A stretch of DNA of 64,000 nucleotides, taken from NCBI RefSeq assembly GCF_900119735.1, contig NZ_FPJW01000003.1, positions 248,001-312,000 of the forward strand, in the 5' to 3' direction. This stretch comes from Marinospirillum alkaliphilum DSM 21637 (GTDB lineage Bacteria; Pseudomonadota; Gammaproteobacteria; Pseudomonadales; Halomonadaceae). Below are positions 18,364 through 27,667 of the stretch, one piece after another. The notes below the pieces were generated by a model, which saw nothing but the letters and a program-made list of their open reading frames with translations, was not told the DNA's origin and made no database searches. How positions within the stretch are numbered: position 1 is the first letter of the stretch; each line of letters opens with the position of its first letter. Position numbers and translations under genes: made by a program.

Positions 18364-19604
18364 GGCTGTTGTTGTTCCTTGTAAAAAGTCAGTAACTCCA
18401 GCAGCAGCTGGCGGGCGAGCTGCTGTTTGCTGTTTTGAGGCAGGGGGCGGATTTCAGTGTGTTCACCCTTGCGCAGCAGTAGGGTGACGCGGTTGTCATC
18501 GCTGCCAAAACCGATGCCGGGATCACTGACATCGTTGGCCACAATGGCGTCGAGGTTTTTGCGCAGCAATTTGTCTTGTGCATAACCTTCAACGTTCTGG
18601 GTCTCGGCTGCAAAGCCGACACAGAAAGGACGCGGTGAGCCAGTTGCCATCTGCGCCAGAATATCGGGGTTTTTCACCAGGGTCAGGGTCATGGCATCCT
18701 GACCGGATTGTTTTTTGATCTTGTGCTCAGCCACCTGCTCAGCACGATAGTCAGCCACGGCGGCGCAGGCGATGAACAGGTCGGTTTGGTTACGCCGGGC
18801 TTCACAGGCTTGCAGCATTTCCTCTGCGGTGGTGACCGGGAGGCATTGCACCCCGGCAGGCACAGCCAATTGCACTGGCCCGGAAATCAAATGTACTTCG
18901 GCACCCAGTTCTGCTGCTGCCGCTGCCAGTGCATAACCCATCTTGCCGGAGCTGTGATTACTGAGATAACGCACCGGATCCAGGGGTTCACGGGTGGGGC
19001 CGGCAGTGATGGTGATACGCAGCCCGGTAGCCGGTTGTACCGTGTTGTTGGTTGCAGTGGCAAAGTGCTGCTCAATCCAGTGCAGCAGGGTTTCCGGTTC
19101 CGGCATGCGACCGGGCCCGACATCACCGCAGGCCTGCTCACCGGATTCAGGTGGAATCAGGGTGTAACCCAGTTGAGCCAGCAGGCTGGCATTATGCTGA
19201 GTGGCGGGGTGTTGCCACATGCCCTGGTTCATGGCTGGCGCCAGATGCACCGGTGCCGGTGTGGCCAGACACAGGGTGCTCAGCAGGTCGTTAGCCAGGC
19301 CACCCGCCAGGCGTGCCATCAGATCAGCACTGGCCGGGGCAATCAGTATCAGGTCAGCCCAGCGGGCCAGTTCGATGTGGCCCATGCCGGCTTCGGCTTC
19401 CGGGTCCAGCAGGGTGGTATGAACCGGATGCCCGGTCAGCGCCTGGAATGTCAGGGGTTGTACAAAAGCCTGGGCGCCATCGGTCATCACCACCCGCACT
19501 TCTGCTCCTGCCTTGACCAGCAATCGTGCTAAAAAGGCAGTTTTGTAAGCAGCAATTCCACCGCTGACACCCAGCAGCAGACGTTTGTTGGTAAGCCCGG
19601 TCAT
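18360..19604 (-). CDS. coaBC: Bifunctional phosphopantothenoylcysteine decarboxylase / phosphopantothenate-cysteine ligase
   Basis: 414 residues. It carries out two steps of coenzyme A synthesis. The N-terminal flavin decarboxylase half (CoaC, about 1-190) has [44 protein letters not shown] and APAMNQGMW, with [13 protein letters not shown] near its end. The C-terminal ligase half (CoaB) has [29 protein letters not shown] and KNPDILAQM. It is the first gene of the minus-strand operon and is divergent from radC across 224 bp. Confidence 0.96.
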   Translation of the reverse strand: MTGLTNKRLLLGVSGGIAAYKTAFLARLLVKAGAEVRVVMTDGAQAFVQPLTFQALTGHPVHTTLLDPEAEAGMGHIELARWADLILIAPASADLMARLAGGLANDLLSTLCLATPAPVHLAPAMNQGMWQHPATQHNASLLAQLGYTLIPPESGEQACGDVGPGRMPEPETLLHWIEQHFATATNNTVQPATGLRITITAGPTREPLDPVRYLSNHSSGKMGYALAAAAAELGAEVHLISGPVQLAVPAGVQCLPVTTAEEMLQACEARRNQTDLFIACAAVADYRAEQVAEHKIKKQSGQDAMTLTLVKNPDILAQMATGSPRPFCVGFAAETQNVEGYAQDKLLRKNLDAIVANDVSDPGIGFGSDDNRVTLLLRKGEHTEIRPLPQNSKQQLARQLLLELLTFYKEQQQP

Positions 19605-19828
19605 GGTTGGTTCGACCCCCTTGGTTAAAGGACGCTAACCTTATCATGTTTCCTGTTTGTCTGAGAAATACCGGGCCATGAATGCTTTGTTGTTTCCGGT
19701 CAGTCCCTGTTACGCCGCAGACAAAAGGCTGATCTGGATCGGCAAATGCTGCTGGGCTGACGGCAGATGAAAGGCAGGGCGGTGGGTGTGGGGTTATCAC
19801 CGGCTTTTTTACATGGAGGCAGCAACGC

Positions 19829-20503
19829 ATGGGTATCAATCACTGGCCAGAAGATGAGCGCCCGCGGGAGAAACTCTTGCAACGTGGTGCCGCAGCCTTG
19901 TCGGATGCCGAGTTACTGGCAATTTTTTTGCGCACCGGTGTCAGCGGCAAGAGTGCCGTTGATCTGGCGCGACACCTGTTGCAGGCGTTTGGTGGGCTGC
20001 GTCCTTTATTACAAGCGGATCAAAAAGAGTTCTGTCAGCATCTGGGCCTGGGACAGGCCAAGTTTGCCCAGTTGCAAGCGGTGCTGGAAATGGCTCATCG
20101 CCATCTGGAGGCTGAATTGAAAAGGGGCGAAGGCTTGACCAGCCCGGAAGCTGCCGGGCGTTACCTGAAGCTGCAGCTGCGTGATTTACCTCATGAAGTT
20201 TTTGCCTTGTTGCTGCTGGATAATCAGCACCGGGTGCTGCATTTTGAAATCCTGTTCCGTGGCACGCTGGATGGCGCATCTGTTTATCCGCGTGAAGTGG
20301 TGAAGCTGGTGCTGGCGCACAATGCCGCTGCGGTGATTTTTGCACACAACCACCCTTCCGGCATTGCTGAACCCAGCAAGGCCGATGAGCTGATTACCCG
20401 GCGTTTAAAAGAAGCGCTGGCGAGTGTTGATGTAAGGGTATTGGATCATCTGATTATTGGAGATGGAGAACCTGTGTCTTTTGTTGCCCGAGGTCTGCTA
20501 TAA
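19829..20503 (+). CDS. radC: RadC/JAB-domain protein
   Basis: 224 residues. Two N-terminal helix-hairpin-helix segments ([31 protein letters not shown]) are followed by a JAMM/MPN+ metalloprotease-like domain with the zinc motif HNHPSG and a downstream SKAD. The historical link to DNA repair has been questioned and the real substrate is unknown. GGAGG stands 9 nt before ATG 19829. Chromosomal radC next to rpmB-rpmG is the conserved gammaproteobacterial arrangement. Confidence 0.95.
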   Translation: MGINHWPEDERPREKLLQRGAAALSDAELLAIFLRTGVSGKSAVDLARHLLQAFGGLRPLLQADQKEFCQHLGLGQAKFAQLQAVLEMAHRHLEAELKRGEGLTSPEAAGRYLKLQLRDLPHEVFALLLLDNQHRVLHFEILFRGTLDGASVYPREVVKLVLAHNAAAVIFAHNHPSGIAEPSKADELITRRLKEALASVDVRVLDHLIIGDGEPVSFVARGLL

Positions 20504-20504
20504 T
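20499..20504 (+). promoter_or_regulatory. Probable -10 box of the rpmB-rpmG promoter
   Basis: A perfect TATAAT overlaps the radC stop codon. The -35 region about 16-17 bp upstream is poor (TCTTTT). Its position, 114 bp before rpmB, fits a ribosomal protein promoter. Confidence 0.45.
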
Positions 20505-20617
20505 GCCGCAGCTTTTTTTCCCGGATGGTACGAGCTTGTTTGCAGGCTGCCTTTCTGGTATAAAGGCGCCCTTTCATTTTCCATCACCTGCGCCCTTAGA
20601 TTGACTGGAGGCATACA

Positions 20618-20854
20618 ATGTCCATGGTTTGCCAGGTTACCGGCAAAAAGCCGCTGACCGGAAACAATGTTTCCCATTCGCAGCGTAAAACGCGTCGTCG
20701 TTTTCTGCCGAATCTGCACGTTCACCGTTTCTGGGTTGAGTCCGAGAAGCGTTTTGTAAAACTGCGCGTATCCACCAAGGGTCTGCGCATCATCGACAAG
20801 CAAGGTATCGACCAGGTTCTGGCCGATATTGCCAAGCGCGGCGAAAAGGTCTGA
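20618..20854 (+). CDS. rpmB: 50S ribosomal protein L28
   Basis: 78 residues, the usual length. [38 protein letters not shown] and the C-terminal IAKRGEKV match L28. ACTGGAGG lies before ATG 20618, and that start matches MS-x-VCQVTGK of other L28 proteins. It forms an operon with rpmG, 33 bp downstream. Confidence 0.98.
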   Translation: MSMVCQVTGKKPLTGNNVSHSQRKTRRRFLPNLHVHRFWVESEKRFVKLRVSTKGLRIIDKQGIDQVLADIAKRGEKV

Positions 20855-20887
20855 GCTTCGGCTTGACCCTACACTGGAGCAGACAAC

Positions 20888-21043
20888 ATGCGTGAGAAAA
20901 TCAAACTGGTATCCAGCGCCGGCACCGGCCACTTCTATACCACGATGAAAAACAAGCGTAACACCCCTGAAAAACTGGAACGCAACAAGTACGATCCGGT
21001 CGTTCGCAAGGTTGTTGCGTACAAGGAAGCCAAGATCAAGTAA
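20888..21043 (+). CDS. rpmG: 50S ribosomal protein L33
   Basis: 51 residues, read directly from the sequence: [20 protein letters not shown], then [20 protein letters not shown], then [11 protein letters not shown]. This is the cysteine-free (zinc-independent, C-minus) form, as in E. coli, so no zinc-responsive swap is expected for this copy. CTGGAGC precedes the ATG by about 8 nt. A terminator follows 20 bp after the stop. Confidence 0.97.
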   Translation: MREKIKLVSSAGTGHFYTTMKNKRNTPEKLERNKYDPVVRKVVAYKEAKIK

Positions 21044-21063
21044 TTGATGGCCTCCTTATACTG

Positions 21064-21100
21064 AAAAAACCCGGTCTGCGCAGGTGGCCCGGGTTTTTTT
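21064..21100 (+). terminator. Terminator of rpmB-rpmG
   Basis: AACCCGG (21068-21074) pairs with CCGGGTT (21089-21095), flanked by A6 on the left and T7 on the right. It ends 50 bp before mutM. Confidence 0.85.
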
Positions 21101-21149
21101 ATGCCCGTTTTTCATCTGCAGGCGGCATTTAAAAAGAGGTGTGTTGCAC

Positions 21150-22007
21150 ATGCCTGAGTTACCCGAAGTCGAAACCACCCGTCGAGGCATAGCGCCCTGG
21201 CTGGAAGGGCGTTGCATTGAGCAGTTGCAGGTGCGTCAGCCGCGCCTGCGCTGGCCGGTGCCGACCGATCTGTCGGAGCGCGTGAAAGGACTGTTGATTG
21301 CACCTTTACAGCGGCGTGCCAAATACCTGTTGATGCCCTTGTTACAGGCTGATGGGCAGGATGCCGGCTGGGGACTGATCTGGCATCTGGGTATGTCGGG
21401 CAGCTTGCGTTTGGTTCCAGCCAGTGAAGCCTGGAAAAAACACGACCACATTGAATTGCAGCTGACTGCTTTGCCGGGTGATGTTGAACCACCGTTGCGC
21501 TTGCGTTACCACGATCCACGTCGTTTTGGTGCGCTGCTGGATTATCAGGGGCAGGCGACATCGCATCCCTTGTTGCTGAAGCTGGGGCCGGAGCCGCTGG
21601 ATGCTGCTTTCACGGCAGAGGGCCTGTATCAAGCCTCCAGAGGCCGCAAGATGCCGGTCAAGTTATTCATCATGGATAATGCTCAGGTGGTGGGTGTGGG
21701 TAATATCTATGCCAATGAAGCCTTGTTTAAAGCTGGCATTGACCCGCGTCGCCCTGCCGGGCAAGTCAGTCTGGCGCGGTATCAGAAACTGGCAGTCATT
21801 ATTCGTGAGGTGCTGGCTGCAGCGATTGCTCAGGGCGGCACAACACTCCGTGACTTTGTCGGTGGTGATGGCCAGCCTGGTTATTTTGCCCAGCAGTTGG
21901 ACGTTTATGGGCGTGCAGGGCAGGCCTGCAAGACCTGTGGGCGCACCCTGAAAGAGGTGAGGCTGGGACAACGCAGCAGTGTATTCTGCAGCCATTGCCA
22001 GCGTTGA
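21150..22007 (+). CDS. mutM: Formamidopyrimidine-DNA glycosylase
   Basis: 285 residues. It excises 8-oxoguanine and other oxidised purines by a bifunctional glycosylase/AP-lyase reaction. The start at ATG 21150 gives the required N-terminal [13 protein letters not shown], with catalytic Pro2 and Glu3; an upstream in-frame start would destroy it. Other landmarks are [12 protein letters not shown], the H2TH region [21 protein letters not shown], and the C-terminal zinc finger CKTCG...FCSHCQR. Confidence 0.97.
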   Translation: MPELPEVETTRRGIAPWLEGRCIEQLQVRQPRLRWPVPTDLSERVKGLLIAPLQRRAKYLLMPLLQADGQDAGWGLIWHLGMSGSLRLVPASEAWKKHDHIELQLTALPGDVEPPLRLRYHDPRRFGALLDYQGQATSHPLLLKLGPEPLDAAFTAEGLYQASRGRKMPVKLFIMDNAQVVGVGNIYANEALFKAGIDPRRPAGQVSLARYQKLAVIIREVLAAAIAQGGTTLRDFVGGDGQPGYFAQQLDVYGRAGQACKTCGRTLKEVRLGQRSSVFCSHCQR

Positions 22008-22072
22008 TGCGACACCGGCCAGGCTTCTGTTAAGATAGCGCGATTCCCATTTTGAACTGAAGGATGGCACTG

Positions 22073-22441
22073 ATGAGTTATATGGCCCTGAAACACCTGC
22101 ATCTACTGACCATTGTGATCAGCCTGCTGCTGTTTGTGACTCGTGGTGGTTTTGCCCTGCTGGGTGCCCAGTGGATTCACCGTAACTGGATTCGTATTCC
22201 TGCTCACCTGAATGACACCCTTTTACTGCTGGCTGCTCTGGGGCTTTGTTATCACCTGGCACAGTGGCCTTTCTACAACTCAGCCTGGCTGACTGCCAAG
22301 GTAGTCGGTTTGGTGGCTTATATCCTGCTGGGCACAATTGCCATCAAGCGTGGCAAGTTGTGGGCTTTTGCCTTGTCGCTGGTGATCTTTGTGTACATCG
22401 GTTGGGTAGCGGTCAACAAGGTTCCCTTCCCCGGCTTCTGA
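22073..22441 (+). CDS. SirB family inner-membrane protein
   Basis: About 122 residues with four predicted membrane helices. The opening MSYMALKHLHLLTIVISLLLF and the WLTAKVVGLVAYILLGTIAIKRG segment are typical of the SirB2 family, named from a Salmonella locus but of unknown molecular function. ATG 22073 was preferred over 22064 because AAGGA is about 10 nt upstream of the former and directly abuts the latter. It is on the same strand as mutM, 65 bp downstream. Confidence 0.8.
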   Translation: MSYMALKHLHLLTIVISLLLFVTRGGFALLGAQWIHRNWIRIPAHLNDTLLLLAALGLCYHLAQWPFYNSAWLTAKVVGLVAYILLGTIAIKRGKLWAFALSLVIFVYIGWVAVNKVPFPGF

Positions 22442-22486
22442 ATGCAGCAATACTGATTTGATAACTCTCTTGTCTGGAAAACAACA

Positions 22487-23023
22487 ATGAAAATCACCTA
22501 TACCTGGACTCAATCCCAGTTCATCCGCCTGGCACTTTACGACTATGAGCTGGGTCCGCAGCGCCTGCGCAGTAAACTCACCATGGCGCTGGTGATTGTT
22601 ACGCTGGCTGCCTTGCTGCTGAATAATCTGTATCACCGTAACTTTGAGTTCTCCATCTGGGACCTGGTGCTGGTGGCTGTCGGTCTGTGCTGGTATGCCC
22701 TGCGTGGCAGCATCATGGTGCGCATGTTCACCCGCTCCTTCAAGCGCTCCGGCATGGAAGGGCTGGAACTCAACTTTGATGTGAAAGAAGAAGGCATCAA
22801 CATTCAGGTGACTGATCGCCCACAACAGCAACTGGAATGGGGCCAGATCAAGCGTGTGATTCGCACCCGTGACGGTTTTCTGGTTTATCCGGGTCCCATG
22901 TGGTTTCCGGCCGCCAAACTGGAAGATGGTGCGACCACTGAAGAGCTGGCAGCTCTGCTGCAGCGTAAGGTAGAGGATTATCAGGATCAGCGTCAGCATC
23001 AACTGAAACTGAAAGACGATTGA
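22487..23023 (+). CDS. YcxB-like membrane protein
   Basis: 178 residues. Two membrane helices (LTMALVIVTLAALLL, WDLVLVAVGLCWYAL) are followed by a cytoplasmic part with EEGINIQVTDRPQQQLEWGQIKRVIRTRDGFLVYPGPMWFPAAK. The pattern of two helices followed by a W..I....t.dg.l.y.....i.P compact domain is that of the YcxB-like family, of unknown function. The C-terminus is glutamine-rich. It lies 15 bp before gcvH and is probably cotranscribed. Confidence 0.62.
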   Translation: MKITYTWTQSQFIRLALYDYELGPQRLRSKLTMALVIVTLAALLLNNLYHRNFEFSIWDLVLVAVGLCWYALRGSIMVRMFTRSFKRSGMEGLELNFDVKEEGINIQVTDRPQQQLEWGQIKRVIRTRDGFLVYPGPMWFPAAKLEDGATTEELAALLQRKVEDYQDQRQHQLKLKDD

Positions 23024-23038
23024 TTAAAGGTTAAAGCC

Positions 23039-23425
23039 ATGAGTCAGGAATTGCGTTTTTGTGCCACCCACCAGTGGGCGCAGCGGGAAGGTGCCAACCG
23101 TGTGCGGGTTGGCATCAGTGAGCATGCTGCTGAAGCTCTGGGTGACATTGTTTATGTTGAATTGCCCGAACCAGGCAAGCAGTTTCATGCCGGTGATGTG
23201 ATCAGTGGTATTGAATCAGTCAAAACCGCATCAGAAATTCAGTCACCGGTTTCCGGTCACCTGGTGGAGTGCAATCAGGCGCTGGATGCAGCACCGGAAC
23301 TGCTGAACGATGCACCACTGGAAACCTGGGTGTTTGTGCTGGAGTGTGATCCGGCCGAACTGGACGAAGAGTGGCAGGATCTGATGGATGCACCCACCTA
23401 CGCCACCCTGCTGGAAACTCTTTAA
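23039..23425 (+). CDS. gcvH: Glycine cleavage system H protein
   Basis: 128 residues. This lipoyl carrier shuttles the aminomethyl group between P and T proteins. The lipoylation site is K62 in GIESVKTASEIQSPVSG. GDIVYVELPEPG and PWVFVLE-like ETWVFVLE are also typical. gcvP and gcvT are absent from the window, so this is either a stand-alone copy or the carrier for a system encoded elsewhere. Stand-alone H proteins can also act in lipoate relay. Confidence 0.94.
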   Translation: MSQELRFCATHQWAQREGANRVRVGISEHAAEALGDIVYVELPEPGKQFHAGDVISGIESVKTASEIQSPVSGHLVECNQALDAAPELLNDAPLETWVFVLECDPAELDEEWQDLMDAPTYATLLETL

Positions 23426-23448
23426 GCCCCGTTTGCCTGGATATTGCC

Positions 23449-24645
23449 ATGACGCTTGAGCGCCTGCGCCTGAAAAAAAATGCTGACCGTCGCCTGAAAG
23501 CAGGTCACCTGTGGATCTACTCCAATGAGGTGGATACTGCTGTCACGCCTTTAAAAGGCCTGCAACCCGGTGAGCAGCGCCTGGTGGAAAGTGCCAGTGG
23601 CCAGCCGCTGGGCGTGGCTTATGTTCATCCCAACAATCTGATCTGTGCGCGTCTGATCAGTGAAAAGCCGGATCAGTCTCTGGACCTGGCCTTGCTGAAA
23701 ACCCGCATCCGTCAGGCACTGACATTGCGCGAAACCTTTTACCAAAAACCCTTTTACCGACTGGTTTACGGTGAAAGTGACCTGTTGCCGGGTTTGATTG
23801 TGGATCGTTTTGATGCCGTACTGGTGGTGCAGCTGAATACCGCGGGCATGGATGCATTAAGGGATGAAGTGCTGCTGGCCCTGCGTGAAGTTATCCAGCC
23901 ACAGGCCATTGTCTGGCGTAACGACGCTGGTGCCCGTCAGCTGGAAGGTCTGGATGCTGAAGTGGGCCTGGCCTGGGGTGAATTGCCGGATCAGGTGCTG
24001 GCCGAAGAAAATGGCTGTGTGTTTGATGTGCCGGTGTTGGATGGTCAGAAAACCGGTTGGTTTTATGATCATCAGCCGAACCGGGCAGCTTTGTTGCCGC
24101 TGGTGAAAGGCAAAAGGGTGCTGGATGTGTTTTCCTACCGGGGTGCCTGGGGTATGCCGCTGGCCAAAGCCGGTGCCCGTGAGGTGGTGTTCCTGGATGC
24201 ATCGGCTGCAGCACTGGAAGGGGTGCAATTGAACGCTGCACTGAATGGTGTGGCGGATCGTGTTTCGACCCTTTGTGCGGATGCTTTTGAAGGCTTGCAA
24301 CAATTGCAACAGGCCGGTGAACAGTTTGATCTGGTGATTCTGGACCCACCCGCTTTCATCAAGCGCAAGAAAGATCAGGGGCCGGGTGAACATGCCTATC
24401 AGCGCCTGAACCGGGAAGCCATGAAACTGCTGCCACCGGAAGATGGTTTGTTGCTGTCCGGCTCCTGCTCCATGCACCTGGCGGAAGAGCGCCTGCAAGA
24501 CCTGGTGCGTATTGCTGCACGACGTCAGCAACAAATGGCACAACTGGTCTGGCGTGGCGGGCAGGGTGCGGATCACCCGGTGCATCCAGCAATTCCAGAA
24601 ACCCGTTACCTCAAGGCCTTGTTGTTCCGTCTGGTCAGCCAGTAG
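23449..24645 (+). CDS. rlmI: Class I SAM-dependent rRNA methyltransferase, RlmI type
   Basis: 398 residues. It probably makes m5C1962 in 23S rRNA. An N-terminal PUA domain (RRLKAGHLWIYSNEVDT; G.PLGVAY.HPNNLICARLIS) is followed by RETFYQKPFYRLVYGESDLLPGLIVDRF and a Rossmann methyltransferase (VLDVFSYRGAWGMPLAKAGA, FDLVILDPPAF). The catalytic cysteine motif reads SGSCSMHL. ATG 23449 gives the family-typical N-terminus; the ribosome site is weak (GGAT). Confidence 0.92.
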   Translation: MTLERLRLKKNADRRLKAGHLWIYSNEVDTAVTPLKGLQPGEQRLVESASGQPLGVAYVHPNNLICARLISEKPDQSLDLALLKTRIRQALTLRETFYQKPFYRLVYGESDLLPGLIVDRFDAVLVVQLNTAGMDALRDEVLLALREVIQPQAIVWRNDAGARQLEGLDAEVGLAWGELPDQVLAEENGCVFDVPVLDGQKTGWFYDHQPNRAALLPLVKGKRVLDVFSYRGAWGMPLAKAGAREVVFLDASAAALEGVQLNAALNGVADRVSTLCADAFEGLQQLQQAGEQFDLVILDPPAFIKRKKDQGPGEHAYQRLNREAMKLLPPEDGLLLSGSCSMHLAEERLQDLVRIAARRQQQMAQLVWRGGQGADHPVHPAIPETRYLKALLFRLVSQ

Positions 24646-24655
24646 GATCTTGCGC

Positions 24656-25105
24656 ATGTGGGATTTACCAAACCCTTTTGTGTTCGAGCTGACGGTACAA
24701 CCTGATGCCATTGACCACTATGGCCATGTCAATAATGCCGAGTACCTGCGCTATATCGAGCAGGTGAGCTGGAAACATTCCAATCATCTGGGTTTGACCC
24801 TGGCAGACTACCAGCGGCTGGATCGGGCGATGGTGGTGGTGCGACATGAAATTGATTATCTGGCACCGGCTTTTGAAGGCGAAACGCTGCAGATTGCCAC
24901 CTGGATTGTTGGATTTGATCAGCGTTTCACCCTGACGCGCCGTTTTCAATTGTTGCGCCCGGCCGATGGCAAGACCCTGATGCGCGGGCGCACCCATTTT
25001 GCTTGTGTAGCGCTTTCAACCAGCAAACCCAGGCGCCTGCCTGAAGAATTTGTGACGGTTTATCTGCCTGCTTTAATTCGGGAGAAGGACGTGGTGCAGG
25101 GATGA
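24656..25105 (+). CDS. Acyl-CoA thioesterase, hotdog fold (YbgC/FadM type)
   Basis: 149 residues. The motif DHYGHVNNAEYLRYIEQ carries the hotdog-thioesterase Asp/His pattern, and the pattern AFEGETLQIATWIVG, RFTLTRRFQLL fits the 4HBT family. It would hydrolyse acyl-CoA esters; chain length cannot be predicted. The start ATG 24656 gives a standard-length protein 10 bp after rlmI. Its stop overlaps the next start (ATGA). Confidence 0.85.
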   Translation: MWDLPNPFVFELTVQPDAIDHYGHVNNAEYLRYIEQVSWKHSNHLGLTLADYQRLDRAMVVVRHEIDYLAPAFEGETLQIATWIVGFDQRFTLTRRFQLLRPADGKTLMRGRTHFACVALSTSKPRRLPEEFVTVYLPALIREKDVVQG

Positions 25106-25914
25106 AAGTTTACCTTTATCTCAATCCGCTGCAGTTGGATGTGCTGCGTCATGCGCGCTTACACTTGACTGCTTTGACTGACCTGCCAGACCCCTGGCAG
25201 AACAATGCCCGCATGATTCAGCGTCAATCGATCCGCATCAGTGAAGCAGAGTTCCAGAAAGAGCTGGAGCGTCAGTTCAAGGCACTACCTACCCAGTTGA
25301 AGGGGTTGATGACCTGGGAAGACTTCAAGATTGAAGCCCAGAAAAAGCGCCCGAAAATTGAAGAGCAGATGAAAAAGGGACGGCAGGGCAAACCCACGGT
25401 GCTGCCCAATCCGGAAGCCTATCAAGAGCTGGGTTTGTGCCGCTTTTTCACTCGCGCAGATAATCCGCTGCTGTGGGATAGGTATGCTGACCAGCATCGT
25501 GGTGTGGTGTTGGAGCTGGACACCAGCTATCCGGGTTTTAACAGCAAGAAGCAGGTGCTGCGTCCGGTGGTGTATGGTCAGCCACGCCCGCAGGCGGACC
25601 ATCCGATGAAACCCTTTCCGGCACTGTTTCATCGGGCTGCGGAATATGCCAGCGAAGAAGAAATTCGCCTGATTCGCCCTCTGGCTGAAGCCAAAAACAA
25701 CAAGCCACTGGCCAATGGCAAGCTGGTGTATTTTTACCCCTTCCCACCGCGTGCGGTCATGTCAGTGACTCTGGGTGTCAATGCAACAGAAGATACCCGT
25801 GAACAGGTCAATCGTATTCTCAACTACGACATGAAATACAAACCTGGCCGCCCGCTGCGAGAAATACTGCTCGACCCGGATCAGTTCAAGTTGCATATCC
25901 GTGGTACGCTGTAA
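25102..25914 (+). CDS. DUF2971 domain protein
   Basis: 270 residues. The segments LHLTALTDLPDPWQNN, GLCRFFTRADNPLLWDRYADQHRGVVLELDT and YASEEEIRLIR match DUF2971, a family of unknown function often found near defence or mobile genes. The usual N-D-P-F-E-like early motif is altered here to LPDPW. ATG 25102 overlaps the thioesterase stop by 4 bp, so the two are probably translated together. Confidence 0.75.
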   Translation: MKVYLYLNPLQLDVLRHARLHLTALTDLPDPWQNNARMIQRQSIRISEAEFQKELERQFKALPTQLKGLMTWEDFKIEAQKKRPKIEEQMKKGRQGKPTVLPNPEAYQELGLCRFFTRADNPLLWDRYADQHRGVVLELDTSYPGFNSKKQVLRPVVYGQPRPQADHPMKPFPALFHRAAEYASEEEIRLIRPLAEAKNNKPLANGKLVYFYPFPPRAVMSVTLGVNATEDTREQVNRILNYDMKYKPGRPLREILLDPDQFKLHIRGTL

Positions 25915-25973
25915 TAAGTCAGACTAACATGGGAAATGACGTGTGTATTAGTCATCAACCAGAGGGTTTGCAG

Positions 25974-26321
25974 ATGACACGCCAGAAGACACTCGATCAG
26001 CATACCGCTGAAGCAGTTCAACGCTTTCTGAGTTTGCTCCAGAAACGTTATGATCTTGCCGGTGCCATAGTGTATGGCAGCCGTGCTCGTGGCACTTTTC
26101 GACCGGATAGTGATGCCGATCTGGCGGTATTGTTGAATGGTGAGCATCAGCGCTTTTTACCTGTAAAGCTGGATATGGCTGATATTGCTTTTGATGTGCT
26201 GCTGGAAACCGGCATTCTCATATCACCGCTACCACTTTGGCTTGATGAGTGGCAGCACCCGGAAACCTACTCCAACCCAGCGTTACTCAAGAATATTGTT
26301 CAAGAGGGGATACCCGTTTGA
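25974..26321 (+). CDS. MNT-type nucleotidyltransferase (antitoxin-like)
   Basis: 115 residues. The minimal nucleotidyltransferase motif is GSRARGTFRPDSDADLAVLL, giving the GS...D-x-D active site. A further DIAFDVLL follows. Such MntA-like proteins AMPylate and so neutralise partner HEPN toxins. ATG 25974 was chosen because AGAGGG lies about 9 nt upstream, while the earlier ATG 25929 has none. It overlaps the HEPN gene. Codon use resembles neighbouring genes. Confidence 0.83.
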   Translation: MTRQKTLDQHTAEAVQRFLSLLQKRYDLAGAIVYGSRARGTFRPDSDADLAVLLNGEHQRFLPVKLDMADIAFDVLLETGILISPLPLWLDEWQHPETYSNPALLKNIVQEGIPV

Positions 26322-26737
26322 ATCGAGATCCCTTATCCATTGACGTCCTGATGGCAAAGGCAGAAACAGCCTGCTCTTCCGCTCGGGTTTTGCTTGAGTT
26401 GGGTGATGTAGATGGTGCTTCCAACCGTGCCAATTACGCCATGTTTGATGCAGCGCGAGCCGCTTTGCTGGCATCAGGTGAAGGGGCTGTTGGTCCTGCT
26501 GATCCAGGTCGAACGCACAGTGGTCTGATCGGCGGTTTTGGTCTGCATCTGGTCAAAAGCGGGAAGGTGTCCAGAGAGATGGGGCGCCTTTTGAATCGGG
26601 CGCATGAAATACGCCAGGTTGCAGACTACAAGGCAGAGTCTGTTGAGCTGGAAGATGCAAGAGAGTTGGTGGATCAAGCTGAAGTATTCGTGGGAAACAT
26701 GCGGGCGGCGTTTTTACCAGACTCACCCGCGTCATAA
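26318..26737 (+). CDS. HEPN domain protein, partner of the MNT gene
   Basis: About 139 residues, all helical. NRANYAMFDAARAALLASG, GRTHSGLIGGFGLHLVKSGKVS and RAHEIRQVADYKAESVE follow the PF05168-type HEPN pattern (RA.YAMF.AARA, HSG, R..ADY). A classical R-x4-6-H RNase motif is not obvious, so nuclease activity is uncertain. No ATG is near the front. TTG 26318 overlaps the MNT stop and has AGAGGGG 8 nt upstream; ATG 26351 is the alternative. The pair looks like an MNT-HEPN (type VII) toxin-antitoxin module. Confidence 0.78.
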   Translation: MNRDPLSIDVLMAKAETACSSARVLLELGDVDGASNRANYAMFDAARAALLASGEGAVGPADPGRTHSGLIGGFGLHLVKSGKVSREMGRLLNRAHEIRQVADYKAESVELEDARELVDQAEVFVGNMRAAFLPDSPAS

Positions 26738-26753
26738 GATGAAAGCAGGTTAA

Positions 26754-26892
26754 GGAGCCGCTGATTAACGTTACGAGCGCAGGTCAGACAAGGCGAAATT
26801 GAACGGAAAAGCAGAGTTTACACGAAGTAAATGAGCATTTTGAGGTCAATTTCAACGCAGTATCACCTAGCGTAGTCGTTAATCAGGGTTTC
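26754..26892. mobile_element. MITE-like inverted-repeat element, copy B
   Basis: A 139-bp element flanked by TTAA on both sides (26750-26753 and 26893-26896). The left end GGAGCCGCTGATTAACG and right end read inward GAAACCCTGATTAACG are imperfect terminal repeats. The interior matches copy A (GAGCGCAGGTCAGACAAGG, GAGTTTACACGAAGTAAATG, TCAATTTCAACGC). It encodes nothing. The right-hand TTAA supplies the TAA stop of hisF, read on the minus strand. Confidence 0.78.
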
Positions 26893-27666
26893 TTAAAGGC
26901 GCATTTCAATACCCTGCTCAGCCATGAAGCGCTTGGCTTCCGGCACGGTGTGCTGACCGAAGTGGAAAATACTGGCAGCCAGCACGGCATCAGCTCGGCC
27001 CTGTTTGACACCATCGACCAGATGCTGCAGGTTACCGACACCACCTGATGCAATCACCGGCACATGCACGGCATCCGAGATGGCGCGGGTCACACCCAGG
27101 TCAAAACCGTTTTTGGTGCCATCCCGGTCCATGCTGGTCAGCAGCAATTCACCGGCACCCAGTTCCACCATTTTCACCGCCCACTGCACGGCATCCAGAC
27201 CGGTGGCCTTGCGGCCGCCATGGGTGAAAATTTCCCAGCGGTTCACTTCGCCCGGTGCGGAAACCTTCTTGGCATCAATTGCTACCACAATGCACTGGCT
27301 GCCAAAACGCTCGGCGGCTTCCTGTACAAATTCCGGGTTGGTTACGGCTGCGGTGTTGATGGACACCTTGTCGGCACCGGCATTCAGCATGCGGCGAATG
27401 TCTTCACAGGTGCGGATGCCACCACCCACGGTGAGTGGAATAAACACCTGACCGGCAATTTCTTCCACCATTTCCACGGTGGTGCCGCGATCTTCGTGGC
27501 TGGCAGTGATGTCCAGAAAGGTGATTTCATCAGCGCCCTGGTCGTTGTAGCGTTTGGCCACTTCCACCGGGTTGCCGGCATCACGGATGCCGACAAAATT
27601 CACGCCTTTCACCACACGACCCTTGTCCACATCCAGACAGGGAATAATGCGTTTAGCCAGTCCCAT
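26893..27666 (-). CDS. hisF: Imidazole glycerol phosphate synthase, cyclase subunit
   Basis: 257 residues. With HisH it converts PRFAR and ammonia to IGP and AICAR. Landmarks are [22 protein letters not shown] (catalytic Asp11), [44 protein letters not shown] (catalytic Asp near 130-180 region) and [10 protein letters not shown]. The start MGLAKR at 27666 is 1 nt after the hisA stop. The stop codon lies within the target duplication of the MITE-like element, so the protein end is intact. Confidence 0.97.
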   Translation of the reverse strand: MGLAKRIIPCLDVDKGRVVKGVNFVGIRDAGNPVEVAKRYNDQGADEITFLDITASHEDRGTTVEMVEEIAGQVFIPLTVGGGIRTCEDIRRMLNAGADKVSINTAAVTNPEFVQEAAERFGSQCIVVAIDAKKVSAPGEVNRWEIFTHGGRKATGLDAVQWAVKMVELGAGELLLTSMDRDGTKNGFDLGVTRAISDAVHVPVIASGGVGNLQHLVDGVKQGRADAVLAASIFHFGQHTVPEAKRFMAEQGIEMRL

Positions 27667-27667
27667 C

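Noticed and set aside
18708-19532. 274-codon plus-strand frame opposite coaBC
   Set aside because: Antisense to a complete coaBC; His/Gln/Gly-rich composition typical of shadow frames.
22280-23002. 240-codon minus-strand frame opposite the SirB-like and YcxB-like genes
   Set aside because: Spans two real genes and their gap; no signal, domain or ribosome site.
23857-24711. 284-codon minus-strand frame opposite rlmI
   Set aside because: Antisense to conserved methyltransferase motifs; low-complexity His/Gln-rich product.
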